Assembly (NCBI RefSeq): GCF_032854445.1
Contig: NC_088303.1
Span: 35,817,265-35,881,264, forward strand
DNA: 64,000 nt
Direction of reading: 5' to 3'
From: Liolophura sinensis
Taxonomy: Eukaryota; Mollusca; Polyplacophora; Chitonida; Chitonidae
Part shown: positions 23,600 to 35,336 of the stretch, one piece after another
Position numbering within the stretch: the stretch's first letter is position 1
Layout: every line of letters starts with the position of its first letter
Program-made: the position numbers and the translations under genes
The notes under the pieces: model-generated
What the model saw: the letters and a program-made list of their open reading frames with translations, nothing else
What the model was told of the DNA's origin: nothing
The model's database searches: none

Positions 23600-23690
23600 T
23601 GAGATTTGCAGGTCATCGGGTGTGTCTGTCCTACCATTTTGAGCTAAGTCCACGTTGTCAAGCGGGATTTCGTATTACGAACTATATCCC
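23600..23690 (+). repeat. Family D SINE-like fragment, second copy
   Basis: It matches 8475-8545 by eye, with a CTGTCCTACCATTTTGAGC block, then TTGTCAAGCGGGATTTCGT and ATTAC, at similar spacing. The overlapping 122-codon frame (23521-23889) is explained by this repeat and is not called. Confidence 0.5.
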
Positions 23691-24225
23691 GCTATGCCTC
23701 CCGTTGCTTGGCTGCGTTTGCTTGGAACATGTTTGCCACTTATCTAACTCGTTTTGTACAGTGTACGATTTCCCACCAAGCATTCATAATACGCTGCTTG
23801 CTTCTGCACAGATCTTCCTTCGCGAATCATTTCCTTTCTCAACAGGAACAATACAGGTCACTGTGAGAATTGTCTGTATCTTTTGTTAACACCAGCTCAT
23901 ACAGTAAAGAATTCCTGCTAGTGAAAGAATGAATTGTGCAAGTCACCTCAGTTCCCACGTATTATCACCACCTCAGGGAATATCTTACAGTCAGTGGATA
24001 TGTGTACATATAAAGAGCTTATAACGATATAAAGCCTGGTTCGTTATATGATAACTTCGTTACAACCATGGTGTTGGTCTTAAATCAGCTGTAAATCAAT
24101 ACAGTCTTTAACCAATAAATATTTAATTTAAATTCATGTTCCAGTTTTAGATTTTTCCACAAAATAAAGAAATTGGAAAAAAAGTTGGTCTTGTTTTTTC
24201 ATTTATTTTTTTAACCAGTTAACTT

Positions 24226-24485
24226 TTCTAACACAATACGAACCTGAAGTAAAATCTGTCGCAAAGGTTTCTAACACACCACGAACCTAAGTACAATCTA
24301 CCGTAAAGGATTCTAACACACCACTTACCTGAAGTATAATTTAACTTGAGCTACAAATAAAAGATACTACTCAGGAGGGTTTCCTAGATGCCAGGTAGTT
24401 ACAAGTACAATTTACCCTGAAGATTTTCTACACACGACTACCTTACAAGCACACCCTTCCGTGCAGGTTCAACAATTTCTTTGTA
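24226..24485. repeat. 42-base degenerate tandem repeat
   Basis: TTCTAACACA blocks start at 24226, 24269 and 24311, each followed by ACCTRAAGTACAATCT-like sequence and CGYAAAGG. A weaker copy with AAGTACAATTTACC lies at about 24403-24450. It is an old tandem array of three to four units. Confidence 0.75.
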
Positions 24486-27400
24486 TAATCATAGGTGCGT
24501 AGAGTTAATTCAGGATTCATTAAAACCATGCCTGCATGTCACCTTGTGAATTTTTCAGCCGAAATACTTAACCTGTGACTTCTAGTTTGTTTCTTTTTTT
24601 TTCTCTCTCTCTCTCTCTTTCTTTTCCGTCTTTGCCATGCACCGTGATTACCACAGTGCGCAGTACCATATGCCTACGTATTATTAACAGATATGGGTTA
24701 GGTTAAATTTCATGCTTGGGTGGTAGACTCCGCAGCAATGGACGAGTCACTTTACGTATATCCGTTCATTTCCATCAGTTCCGGATGTCTTGTATTGTTT
24801 CTTTTTTTCACATTAATTATCAGTGAATAAATCTAATGAAATGCATGCCGATTTCCGCTCGGGTTTATAGACTCATATTCTCCTGGGAATTACCAGCTGT
24901 TCGCTGAAATCCGTGTAGAAATGCAAATGTTAATTACACATAAGATAAATATTTACGCCTCTAGGTGTAAATTTCATACAAACCATTTCTAAATTTTGTC
25001 GCAGCATGTTTGCGTGATCATTTGAAACTCGACTGGAAAGGTCGGTAACATCCATGCAATGAGTTTTGTAGCCTTGGGTGTGATGCGATGATGGAATGGC
25101 TCCTGGGCTAGTCGATTTAAAAAATTCGACCAAACCCCCAATTTCAGATAAATATTAGGTTGCCTTTTTATCGCACTAATTACAGTATATTTACATGATT
25201 CGCTTTGCTGCACAACGTAAATGAAGACCATGGAGGTAATTATAAGAAACTTTATATGACATTTTCAGCAGATATCTAAGCACTTACAAAGAGATGGTTT
25301 AATCGGAACTGTGACGCGATCTGTAATCAATAAAAGTCATAAATATATATAGGCTACCCAAAAATGATTTCATATTATTTTTACATATTATGCGCAAATG
25401 CCTCCTGAGATGTCAAGAAACGACAGATACAAATATATGTACAGCTATATATGAGTGTGTATAATTACTCACATACACAGGTTAATTGCAATATGTAATT
25501 AGATCAGTTTCATGTCTTGCAGGTATATAAACTATTACTTTATATCGTGTACGCCTCGTCCGATCTCGAACGGTTATTTCACTTAAAACCAGGTGCACGA
25601 GCTCATATAAATAATTACGTATCAGCATGCATCAATGATAGACTCTTAAAAACAACCTGTAAAAATGCATGTACATGTATGACGTTGATATATGACATAA
25701 GATAACGGATTGATGCGAAAAGGAATATGGAAGGCTGCGGTATGCTGATCACGTGTTCAAATTCATCACCTATAAATACTATACAGGCAGTCTGGTATTT
25801 CGCGTATACTGGTGGTAAGATCTCCGGATATCATTCAGGTATATACATGGCTTATAATAATGCTGTTATGCTTTCAGCTGAAAAGCCACAAAAAGTTGAA
25901 GACACATTTCATTAGTTTTACCTTCACTTTAAGTATACACAAAACTGACAGATCACATGCTGATTTTAAGTATATATAAGAATATAAGTCATTATTTCTA
26001 ATCTTTAGCATGTTGCTAATATGTATTAAACAGAAATCATGATTGGGGTTTTTAGATGAGTTTCATGGGCCATTTTGGTAAGCCCATTCTTAGCAAAGTC
26101 CTTTATTGGCTTCTAAACTTTATTGTCATATTAATATCTGAGTTATGGGCCTATATACAACTGAAGCAACCGGAGCAATATGTATATTTGGTGGATAAAA
26201 ATGAATGTGTTGTAACACAATTTTACCTTCCTAAACAGCGCGCAATAAAATATCAATCGTTATTTGCACTTTACTCACCAAACAAAACTTCGTAAGTTAA
26301 CAAAAATATCTTTGGAATGGAATCAAATGACCTTTCATATGACATTTTCTTATTTCTTTCTTTTTTAGTTTGTTTGTGTTTGTTTTTTGTTGTTTTTTTT
26401 TTTGTTTTTTCGGGGGAGGGGGAAGGGGTTGTTGCTGGAGGTGGGAGCAGTGTTGGGGTTTTGACCATCCGGATTCTACTGTAATTTCCTTTCTATGTAT
26501 GACACATTAAATAATCATATATATGCATGTAGCCTTTAGTTGGCGAGCTGCTTTTTAGTATGAATAGATATGAACGCTTTTTGGCTAGAGTCTATACACT
26601 GAATATCCTATATACCATGTCTTACAGGCTGAACAATCACCCCGAATTCCACCGTTAGATTGTCGTGATAGCACTGCACGCTGGATTCACATGATGAGAT
26701 AGCTATCTAGAACCATTGAAATGTATCAGCGCCTAAAACTTTTTCACAGTCGGGTTCATTTTGTTGTCATCTCCGGCGCAAAATGCAAAGACAATTGGAC
26801 TGTGAAAGTCATATAGCCGCGTGTGTTTACGTGCAGGCTTTGATGCTGTTTTTTTTTTGTTTCGTTTCTTTCTACGCCTGTATGATGCGCGTGAAGTTGG
26901 ACTGGTTTGAGCAGAGTTTCTGTATTGACTTTCCGCCTTGTCGGGCTATCGTGCAGGTTGTTTATCATTTGGAAATTTTTCACGTCGGCATAAAATGACT
27001 GCATGACTTAAAAAAACCAAGGCCAAAAAGCCAGTGTACAACCCTAAAAAGTCAAGATGTTGAAGATAGTGCATGGGATCTGTATAAACGGGTTATAGCA
27101 GGTTCACGTGAAGAAATGGCTGGTGTCATCTAAGACGTGCCTGCATGATAAATCAACTAACCGTGAACACAGGATGTATATTTGTGCCGCTATAGGCATC
27201 TGTATATTTATATTAATATTTATAAATATATATCTTGAGATACATCTTGCGTGCCTAAACCGTCACTGAAATGCGTATTCCTTGAAATAAACGAAGTTCT
27301 TTTATAATTACATTAGAGACGTTTCTTAAGGAGTTCCTTATATCATAGAAGGAAGAACGAAGGCTACATGTGCTGTCAAGCGAAACTGACACGCATGAAA

Positions 27401-28190
27401 GCGATAGAAAGGAAATGACCTTGTTTATATGGATAAATAGTTTTGGCTGTATGCAGGATCAGTAGCCTTTGTCATATCAGTGAAATTAAAAATGATAGAA
27501 TAAGAGAAAGAAAATTAGCAAAAAGAAATGAAAAGTTTTGGCAATTACGTACAGGAAGCGCAATGTTCTCTCTGTGTGAACATATATCACCCTCTAGGTT
27601 GTCACCGACGTCAGTTTAGCACTATAAACGAACATTTACCCTTCCCCCTCCACCATCTTCTCCATCTTCACCCGCCTCCATTCAATGCGACCTCACTTTT
27701 ATGTAGGAATGTTTTAGAGTATCTTTGATAAGCGAACTTCCAACAGCATAGTTTCTCCTGCACGACTTCTAGTACCCTCATATGGACTGTATGTCGCGCA
27801 GAAAACCTTATTTAGTACATACTCTGTCCACTGACTTCTTACTATATACATGACTATAGATGCTTGTTACTAAATTACATTTCCGTTAAAAATGTACAGT
27901 TTGTGATTATGCCAATTCCAACAGATAATTAGATCGTTAATGAAAGATATTATACATGAAACATTTTCACCCGGTGTTTCTGATAGTGTGTATAATGGGC
28001 ACGTAGCCCTATACATGTATGGAGTTTTCAGTAAATGTAATTTTAGTAGTGCATGTACATAAATGTGTCTATATACCATACAGCTGATCAGAAATGGGAT
28101 GAGACGTAGTGGTTACGACACGGACATTGTGTTCATAGGCCTATATTGATAAAACATCAAATTTCATTAACATAAGGAACATTTATGGGT
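24486..28190. other. Gene-poor sequence with low-complexity tracts
   Basis: There is a CT-repeat at about 24600-24622 and a T/G-rich tract at 26340-26410 running into a G-rich tract (26411-26458). No coding exon is recognised. Short open frames on both strands lack motifs. Confidence 0.4.
26411..26458 (+). other. G-rich tract, possible G-quadruplex
   Basis: GGGGGAGGGGGAAGGGG is followed by GGAGGTGGG and a TTGGGG run. Three dense G runs plus later ones within 50 bases fit the pattern of an intramolecular G4. It lies next to an oligo-T tract. Function is unknown. Confidence 0.5.
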
Positions 28191-28295
28191 GTTTTATTTT
28201 GTTTTTTGTTTTTTCTTGTTTTTTTGTTTTGTTGTTTTTTTTTTTTATTTGTTTGTTTCTTTGTTTTTTTTTTTTTTGTTTGTTTGTTTGTTTTT
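28190..28295. repeat. T-rich low-complexity tract
   Basis: About 100 bases are almost entirely T with scattered G (TTTG and TTTTTTG units). It may be a relic oligo-A tail of a minus-strand retroelement or slippage product. Confidence 0.85.
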
Positions 28296-31150
28296 TAGAA
28301 CCAAATGCCAACCGAACGTTTATGCCTCTTCAGTAAAATGATTTCCAGTTTTTGGACAAAGGCTGTGGTTTTCGCGGGCATGAAATCCAGGCAGCCAACT
28401 ATAGGCTTACATGGCATGGCCGTTCGCTTTGATTGTTGGGTGCATGGGATAGGAAATGAATGAAGAAAATGAACATATAGGAAACACAAAGACACACGTG
28501 CTCAACCAACTATTCATTACTGGCCTGTAACGAGCAGACTTCGTCAGCCAATGATCTGCATGCATGCATGCATGATGCCAGTCACATCTGTTGGATCGAC
28601 CAATGAACGGAGGTTTGGGCCTACTTGTATAGAGGCCGCTATATATAGAGTTAATTAGATCTTTGGCAAAATACCAATCAGCGCAAATCCAATCCATGTC
28701 TGCTATTGTTTAAGAATAGCCCAAATAATTACATTTCACAAAATATCACCTTGGTCTGTCTACATGTTATCACTCGGTGATAAAAGTTCCTAAGATTTGT
28801 AAAGCGGGTTGTATTGATGCAACTTCATTTAATCAAGACAGTGATGTTCGACATCATCTACCTTGATTTAATGAGCCATATTAACTCTTCAAAGCCCTGA
28901 ACTTTCCTTCATAAATATTTATGACCCATGGTCCAATCAGATTCCACCTTGATTATTGATACTGGCAGGAGTTCAAAACAACATGGGATGCGGCTGTAAT
29001 GAGAAATATACGGTGCATGGAATAAATTTATTTCACACTCGACGTAGTAGTGGCAGAGCAAAAAATATATCCTTGCACGTCGACGTGTTAAGGGTTATCG
29101 GAGGGACGATCATTTTGAGGCAAAATATACTCAATAGAAATTATTATCGAAATAACCATAACACAGGCTCTATCAGCTGTTCTGTCTATTTCGCTATCAC
29201 CGGTAATGCCTGATAGCGCAGTGACTTTACGCTGCCTGTTCGTTTCAATAAAAGCACACCGATCAACGTTCATAGCACTGTTTTTTGCTGTTGTATAATG
29301 ATGTGTCATGGAAAAAATCTATCCGAATGTAGTACCTACACACATTTACTCCGCAACAAGGAAATACACGACGATCAATGATTGGTTGAAAACGCTCCGG
29401 CTGAGGTATGCGGGTCGCAATGCCATCGGCTTTCGAAAGATTAGGTTTCGGAAGACGTGATTACAAAGCCCTCGGCGCGGCATCAACGTTACTAGTAATA
29501 AGATGCACTGATGTAACATTTCCAAACTTTAGAATCATTTTCACGATATAAGTACCTGTAGTACATGTACGAGTCTGATATACATGTACATGTATTTATT
29601 GCGAAAGAATAATTTAAACTATTCTCAGTAAATACAGGAAATTTGATTTCAGTGACGAATATGAATTTTTTTTTTGACCAAATATCTCCCCTACTTCTTT
29701 CCAGAACGCTGGATGACGACTGTTTCATCTTTCTGCTCTTTATGGTCTGATGTTAAACTCTCCTGACGCCATTTTGACAATTCTGTTGGATTGTGGCAGC
29801 GCCGCGACGTCGTAAAAATATACATCTCTCAATCAAACAATGTAAAGCATATAAATTCATATTTTGATTTAATCTTCCATCTCGCCGATGTGTAGGCCAG
29901 GGTTTGCCCGAATACCACGTATGAGCTATACAGCCTATAGACGTATGAACATGCAGCACCCTATATGCCACATGTAAAGGCGCTGCTATTCGAGATGGAA
30001 TGTCGAAGCCATAATTCAACAACAACTATAGGAATTCGAGAGGCCAATTATACAGAAGCCTGGGAAAACAGGGAATGTCAGCAAAACAAGATAGTCGTCA
30101 ATGTTTGTGTGTTCGTAAAGCACCGATACCAGCACGGCCAGTTTAACTTTGGCTTCCCTGTAAATAGTGGGGGCTTTTGAGCTCAGGGCCCTGCGCGATC
30201 ATGCGCATTGATATTGTGTACTGAAATCAGGCAGCTAATAGCTCTCGCTGTATTCCAGAGTTTTAACAATCCCGGATACGGACAAATGATATATATTTTA
30301 TGCTTGAGGTCAGATGTTCGAATCCAACTCTCTCCAGCTGCTGAACATATATACGATTAATAAAAACAGAACATATTCCAGTTTATGCTGATACCGATAT
30401 AGAGGTATGTCTCGAAAATACAATTCTGTAAATGTGAATAAATAAGGAAGAGAGTTAGAGACCTAGGCAGTTCACAACGTGTCACAATACTTGTCAAAAC
30501 ACATCAGTGATGTGTACTGTTTTGCGTTTAAATTTACATTTAAACTTGTCTGTCAATTTCCATACATATGACTGATTAAATCACCACTAAAACTTGCTCT
30601 TATATCGTTTCCTTCATTAAACATCTTAGTGTTATTGATAAGCTGTACTTTGTGTCTAGTTAAAGAATTATTAGCTGTGTCTCGTTCTTCGAGGATATTC
30701 CCTACGTTTAAAGTAGTCAATGTATGTAACAAGGACATTGTCTTGGGTATGTCGTTTCGCACTTAGCCACCACTTACCTACAGCTTACGATGTCGTACTG
30801 CTGTGAAATTACAGAGGGGATTACAGTCGAAATTTTTGCTTATATGGAAATTGAGAGAATGAATAAATTTGGTGAAGTAAATGCGAAAAGTAGTGCTCTT
30901 ATAAATGCATGTCATAAACCATGTAATGTGCGATCTGTCCTGAACAATAGACGGACTGAGATCGACTGATTTTCTAACATGTATTAGTTAAGTGTGTCTT
31001 AAGATTATAATAAGGTCGTTGTCTGCATATGATTATATTCATATACATAGTTAATATTTATATAGTTAAGTCTCTACTCACAGGGAGAAATCTGCGGGTG
31101 AGGTTAAGAGAAATAAGAGTTAAGCCAACGTAAAAGACATATTCTCTTTT
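28296..31150. other. Gene-poor sequence
   Basis: Contents are a TGCA tandem at 28558-28577, a near-perfect 48-base hairpin at 28826-28873, and a B-box-like GATGTTCGAATCCAACTC at about 30314-30331 that may be an isolated SINE head. No exon is recognised. Confidence 0.4.
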
Positions 31151-31154
31151 TGTA

Positions 31155-31500
31155 GGTCAGAAGATTTATTTACTTGTTTATTTATTGGTTTATTGGCTTG
31201 ATGCGTGTTTTTTTTAGCCACTGCGATGGCAGTCACGCAGTTTTATTGGGTGGAAGAAAGTGGAGTCAAGACGAACTTTCCCACGTGTAAGGTATATCCA
31301 CCTACAACATATTAGTGGAGGACAAGTTGTCTTCAACAAACGTTAGACTACAAACGTTATCGATGGCTTCTTGTCACCATGGCCCCACGAACAGCGAAGG
31401 GAACCCATAAATAAACCGTTTAACCCGGGACTGAAGCCGCACCTCGTGTTTTCCAGCGATTGAAAGGCAAGCACCTTAACCACTCGGCCACGGCCTTCTT
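31155..31500 (-). mobile_element. Family B SINE, near full length, tRNA-Ser/Leu-like head
   Basis: Read on the minus strand, the head has GTGGCCGAGTGGTTAAGGTG, an A box of the tRNA-Ser/Leu type, about 31473-31495. A B-box-like GCTTCAGTCCCGG follows near 31433-31446. The body follows, and the element ends in AAATAAA-type tail sequence (plus-strand TTTATTTACTTGTTTATTTA at about 31166). The 3' half resembles family A: the plus strand shows TTTTATTGGGTGGAAGAAA and CCCACGTGTAAGG where family A has ATTATGGTGGGAGGAAAC and CCCACGTGCGG. No convincing target-site duplication was found. Confidence 0.8.
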
Positions 31501-31719
31501 TACGTATACAGGTACTGAGATAGGCTAACGCAAATGTAAGTAAAGTAATATGTGATACATCATCGGTTGTTGTTAACTATCAGATACGCGTGAAGATAAA
31601 CGGCTTTCGCGTGAAGAGCTAATGTTAGTGGTAGTTATATGACTCGTAATCTGTAAGTGCCTAATAGAGGAAGCTCTAATTACGCGTAGTTGTAGTGTCT
31701 ACATATAGTGCTTACTAGC

Positions 31720-31850
31720 TCATACAGTGAAAGTGTTAGGTCGCTGAGACTGTTACCCTTTCATCATTGAGGTCGCGAGTTCGAATCCAACTTTCAGTGC
31801 TTCGGTTGCATTAACTTCACTTCAACACACTTCCGTAGGCTATATCTACG
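31720..31850 (+). repeat. tRNA-like SINE head fragment
   Basis: An A-box-like GCTCATACAGTGAAAGTG (about 31717-31735) and a B-box-like GCGAGTTCGAATCC (about 31774-31787) lie at tRNA-like spacing, followed by CAACTTTCAGTGCTTCGG. The stem pairing of a working tRNA is not evident, so I call it a SINE-derived or tRNA-pseudogene fragment. Confidence 0.45.
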
Positions 31851-32079
31851 GATAACTTTAAATGTTAGCGGATAACTGTATTCACTTTAAAATATAGTTC
31901 AAATTTATTAATTCTTTCTCTCTTTTCCAGAGTGTGTCTAAGATGGCGACAATGTCCACACACATGATTAGGCTTGTCAGACGGTCACGTCATTGGGAGA
32001 GACTGCATGCCTTGACACGCTTAAAACTGAAGTGTCATATATGACTTTAACAATGCATGAGAAAGGCAACATTTTGATG

Positions 32080-32240
32080 TAGATGGGGGATGGAAAGCAT
32101 TTGTATTCAAAAGGTGAAAGTTTTGTAAAGTGTTAGAAATTTAACACTTCAAAGAATTACAGATGGGGAGGGAAAGCATTTGTATTCCAAAGGTGAAAGC
32201 TTTGTAAAGTGTTAGAAATTTAACACTTCAAAGAATTACA
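32080..32240. repeat. 79-base tandem duplication with internal palindrome
   Basis: Two adjacent near-identical units (about 32082-32160 and 32161-32239) differ at only a few positions. Each contains AAGTGTTA-GAAATT-TAACACTT, an 8-base inverted repeat with a 6-base loop. The spacing between equivalent bases is 79. Confidence 0.93.
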
Positions 32241-33820
32241 AGACAATGGTGCATTTTAATAAGGGTCATTCTGGCTGTCTGATGTCAAATTATCACTTTT
32301 CGTTTGGGTTCCGCATTATAAATATTAAAAGTCTTGTAATCTGTAACACTATGTTACAGCCCTCACACGATTATTTTCAGATGTCCACACATCTTACAGC
32401 AGTTAACATGTTGCATCATTTTGGCACTTAGAAAAGATTGACAGTTTACCATTTGCATTGTAAGAGAACACGTATAAACCAGCCCTTCAGATCCATTTAA
32501 CATGATTTATCCCTTTACGAATCTCAGATTCCAATTTTCAATGTGGCCAACATTTGATTAACTATACACAATCGAATAGGGAGCCATACTAATTCGAGCC
32601 AATTCACGAAGCAGGCAGTTTTATACACCTGCTCTCGCCATTCTGCTCATTTTCAAGTGCCGGTATAGTAAAGATGGTGTTATTCATGTCATTATAATTA
32701 GCACTAAAATAACTCGTTATATAACAACAAAAAAACACATTCAATCAATTAAGTGATAGATTACTCTACTTTTATTATGCTAATTTATGTGTGCCTCGAC
32801 AAAATTACAGGCCTACTCTCCCAAACGGGAAACGAATATGCTGCGCATGCGTGATGGTCACGCCAAATAATGAGATGATCGCCCACTCATGATCTGTTGT
32901 TTATTTCATGTTCATTGTCATTTTGACTTTCTCATTGTGTAATTTGCATGAAAAAGGCAGCCTCAGTTGTCTTACTTTGAACTAATTTTTGTCTTAGCAC
33001 ACTTTATTTTAGCCTTGAACCATATGTATGTTATACTTACATCAAATGAACAACCATAACAAGAATAACACTGTATCTGTCTATTGATACTGTATTTATC
33101 TGTGTAAGCTTGTACAATAAAAATAACGTGATGTAAATAATCTACACAGAAATTTGCATGATTGCAGTAAATATCAGAGTTTTCGAAAGGCTTAATATCA
33201 TTTCACCTAATGTGTAACTCCGGCATAACATCAAGATATGCAACATAATAAGTATAATATTTCAATTTAAGTTTTATGTAAATATGTGAGTGTGGGTGAT
33301 TATGTTGTGACAATCATCTGGAATTAAGATTAATTTGCAACTTCCGCAAAATGCAAGGTGTTTGCTTTCTGACTGTATATAAGAGCAAATGTACGCATAT
33401 GTATACTTCGCGAAAAATACTCACCATATCATATTGAGCGTTTATCTTGCCCCTAATCATAAAGATGACCACCATTGATCGTATAAGTCAGAAACTCCTG
33501 AGTAAAGCATCAAACCTAAATTAAAGAAATAACTACAGAAATCATTTGTCAAAGTCCATGTTTGTGGTTGTAATAATTGTATATCGTATATCGTATACGT
33601 TCATTTATAAGTGCACGGTATACGAAAAAGTTTGGTTATCCGAAATAAAAAGAAAACGACAATCGGCTGAGGGATATATTGTGGGCGTTAATGTAATATA
33701 TTTATGTGCATTTACAAAGAGAATGAGCAAAAATCTGAGGTGAAAATGATACACGCGTGAATATGGAAAATGATGAGAATGACAGACCAAGTTCCAACTC
33801 TATTACTCTTGTGCACATTT
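32241..33820. other. AT-rich sequence, nothing recognised
   Basis: No exon or strong repeat was seen. Open frames are under 70 codons and without motifs. Confidence 0.4.
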
Positions 33821-33828
33821 TTATGATT

Positions 33829-34790
33829 GCATACCTGATTGTAAATCGTTTCCTAGACTAAACAAATGTTTGATAAATTAAGTGTGATCAATTTCTGCAA
33901 ATCTAGAACTCAACTTCATCCTACATCACAACCTCGCTACAAATCGTAGCTCCACCGTACATAACAAGCCCCTCATGCACGTCATCACAATTCCATGCAT
34001 TCAGCATAGCAATCCAACCACACATCGCAATTTAACCACATCGCAGTCCAACCACACATCGCAATTTAACCACATCGCAGTCCAACCACACATCGCAATT
34101 TAACCACATCGCAGTCCAACCACACATCGCAATCCAATCCACATCGCAGTCCAACCACACATCGCAATCCAACCGCACATAACAATCCAACAACACATCG
34201 CAACATCATCTCAGACCGCATCCGAGTCATACGAATCCACGCCACTGTAATCTGAATCACACCACATATCGCTACCACATTTTGTACTTTCCCTACATAT
34301 GCATATCTGATTGTAAATCAAGTTTTGATCTAAACGAATATCGTATGTGCTTTTGTACAAATATAAATCAACGGATATACATTCATTGTGAAACGAACGA
34401 CGTAAAATGGTTAACTATGTCAGTTTAGACAAAAACCAAAGCTTTTTGCTCAGTTTGCCAACGTTTATCTCACCCAACATTTCAACTCGACCCCAAATCG
34501 CAGCTCTATGTACCACACATCGAAACCCGACCGCACTAAATAGAAACCCCGCCTCACATCGTGAATCCACCGCACGTCGCAAGCCCACCCTACATGGCGA
34601 CAACACCCCACATTACAACTCCACCAACGTCACCAACCAACTTCGCATTGTAACTCCGATCGCAAGTTTGCCTATGCGTCGCGACTCCACCCCGTATCCA
34701 CAACATGTATAACAACTCTATATACTGTATAGACCTGCTCATCGCAACCACACATATACACTGCAACCACACATATACACTGCAACCTTA
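33829..34790. repeat. Two-copy 472-base unit carrying a 17-base minisatellite
   Basis: GCATACCTGATTGTAAATC at 33829 recurs as GCATATCTGATTGTAAATC at 34301. Each copy is followed by a short AT-rich spacer and then a CACATCGCA-rich tandem block. The first block (33950-34270) has a clean 34-base period at 34007-34170, made of two 17-base subunits (AACCACACATCGCAATT and TAACCACATCGCAGTCC). The second block (34480-34787) is much more degenerate and ends in AACCACACATATACACTGC repeats. The two halves probably arose by tandem duplication and then diverged. Confidence 0.8.
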
Positions 34791-35336
34791 GTATGACCTT
34801 CACAAACATTTCCTTTCAGACGAACACTAGATATAGCCAGCCAACTGAGACGTGTGTATTCCGGCAATGCCGACAGACTATTACATGTTCATGTAGGTCT
34901 ATTCATGTGTATATACAGTTCGTATTCGAAATGCGGCTATAAAATGACTATATAATATACCGGCTGGTACCAATCTGCTTTCCATTCAAGTGGCATTTAA
35001 TGTATAAAAAATTACACAATCATCCCTGCGTTTAATCTAATTGACCTTATCGGCTGATAAGCCAAGCGGATTTCCATATATGAACACACGGACAATATTG
35101 TAGGTATAGACACATGCACATAGCGCTATGTACATGTAATCTTACGCTTTTCAACCATTATATAGGTTCTATGAAAAGCTATTTTTCTCGAAATATAGCA
35201 GATATGACGCTAGAAACTGCACCAAGTAGCGTTTTACTGAGAATGCTCTGAGGAATATCCATTTCAAGTACACATTATTGTAGGCTGTATATAATACGTG
35301 ACTAAAAGTCCTGTATATGTACAGTAAAGCTCCATC

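Noticed and set aside
23521-23889. 122-codon plus-strand frame
   Set aside because: Overlaps the family D repeat fragment, which explains part of it; no motif in the rest.
31720-31790. Functional tRNA gene
   Set aside because: A- and B-box-like words are present but no acceptor, anticodon or T stem can be paired convincingly.
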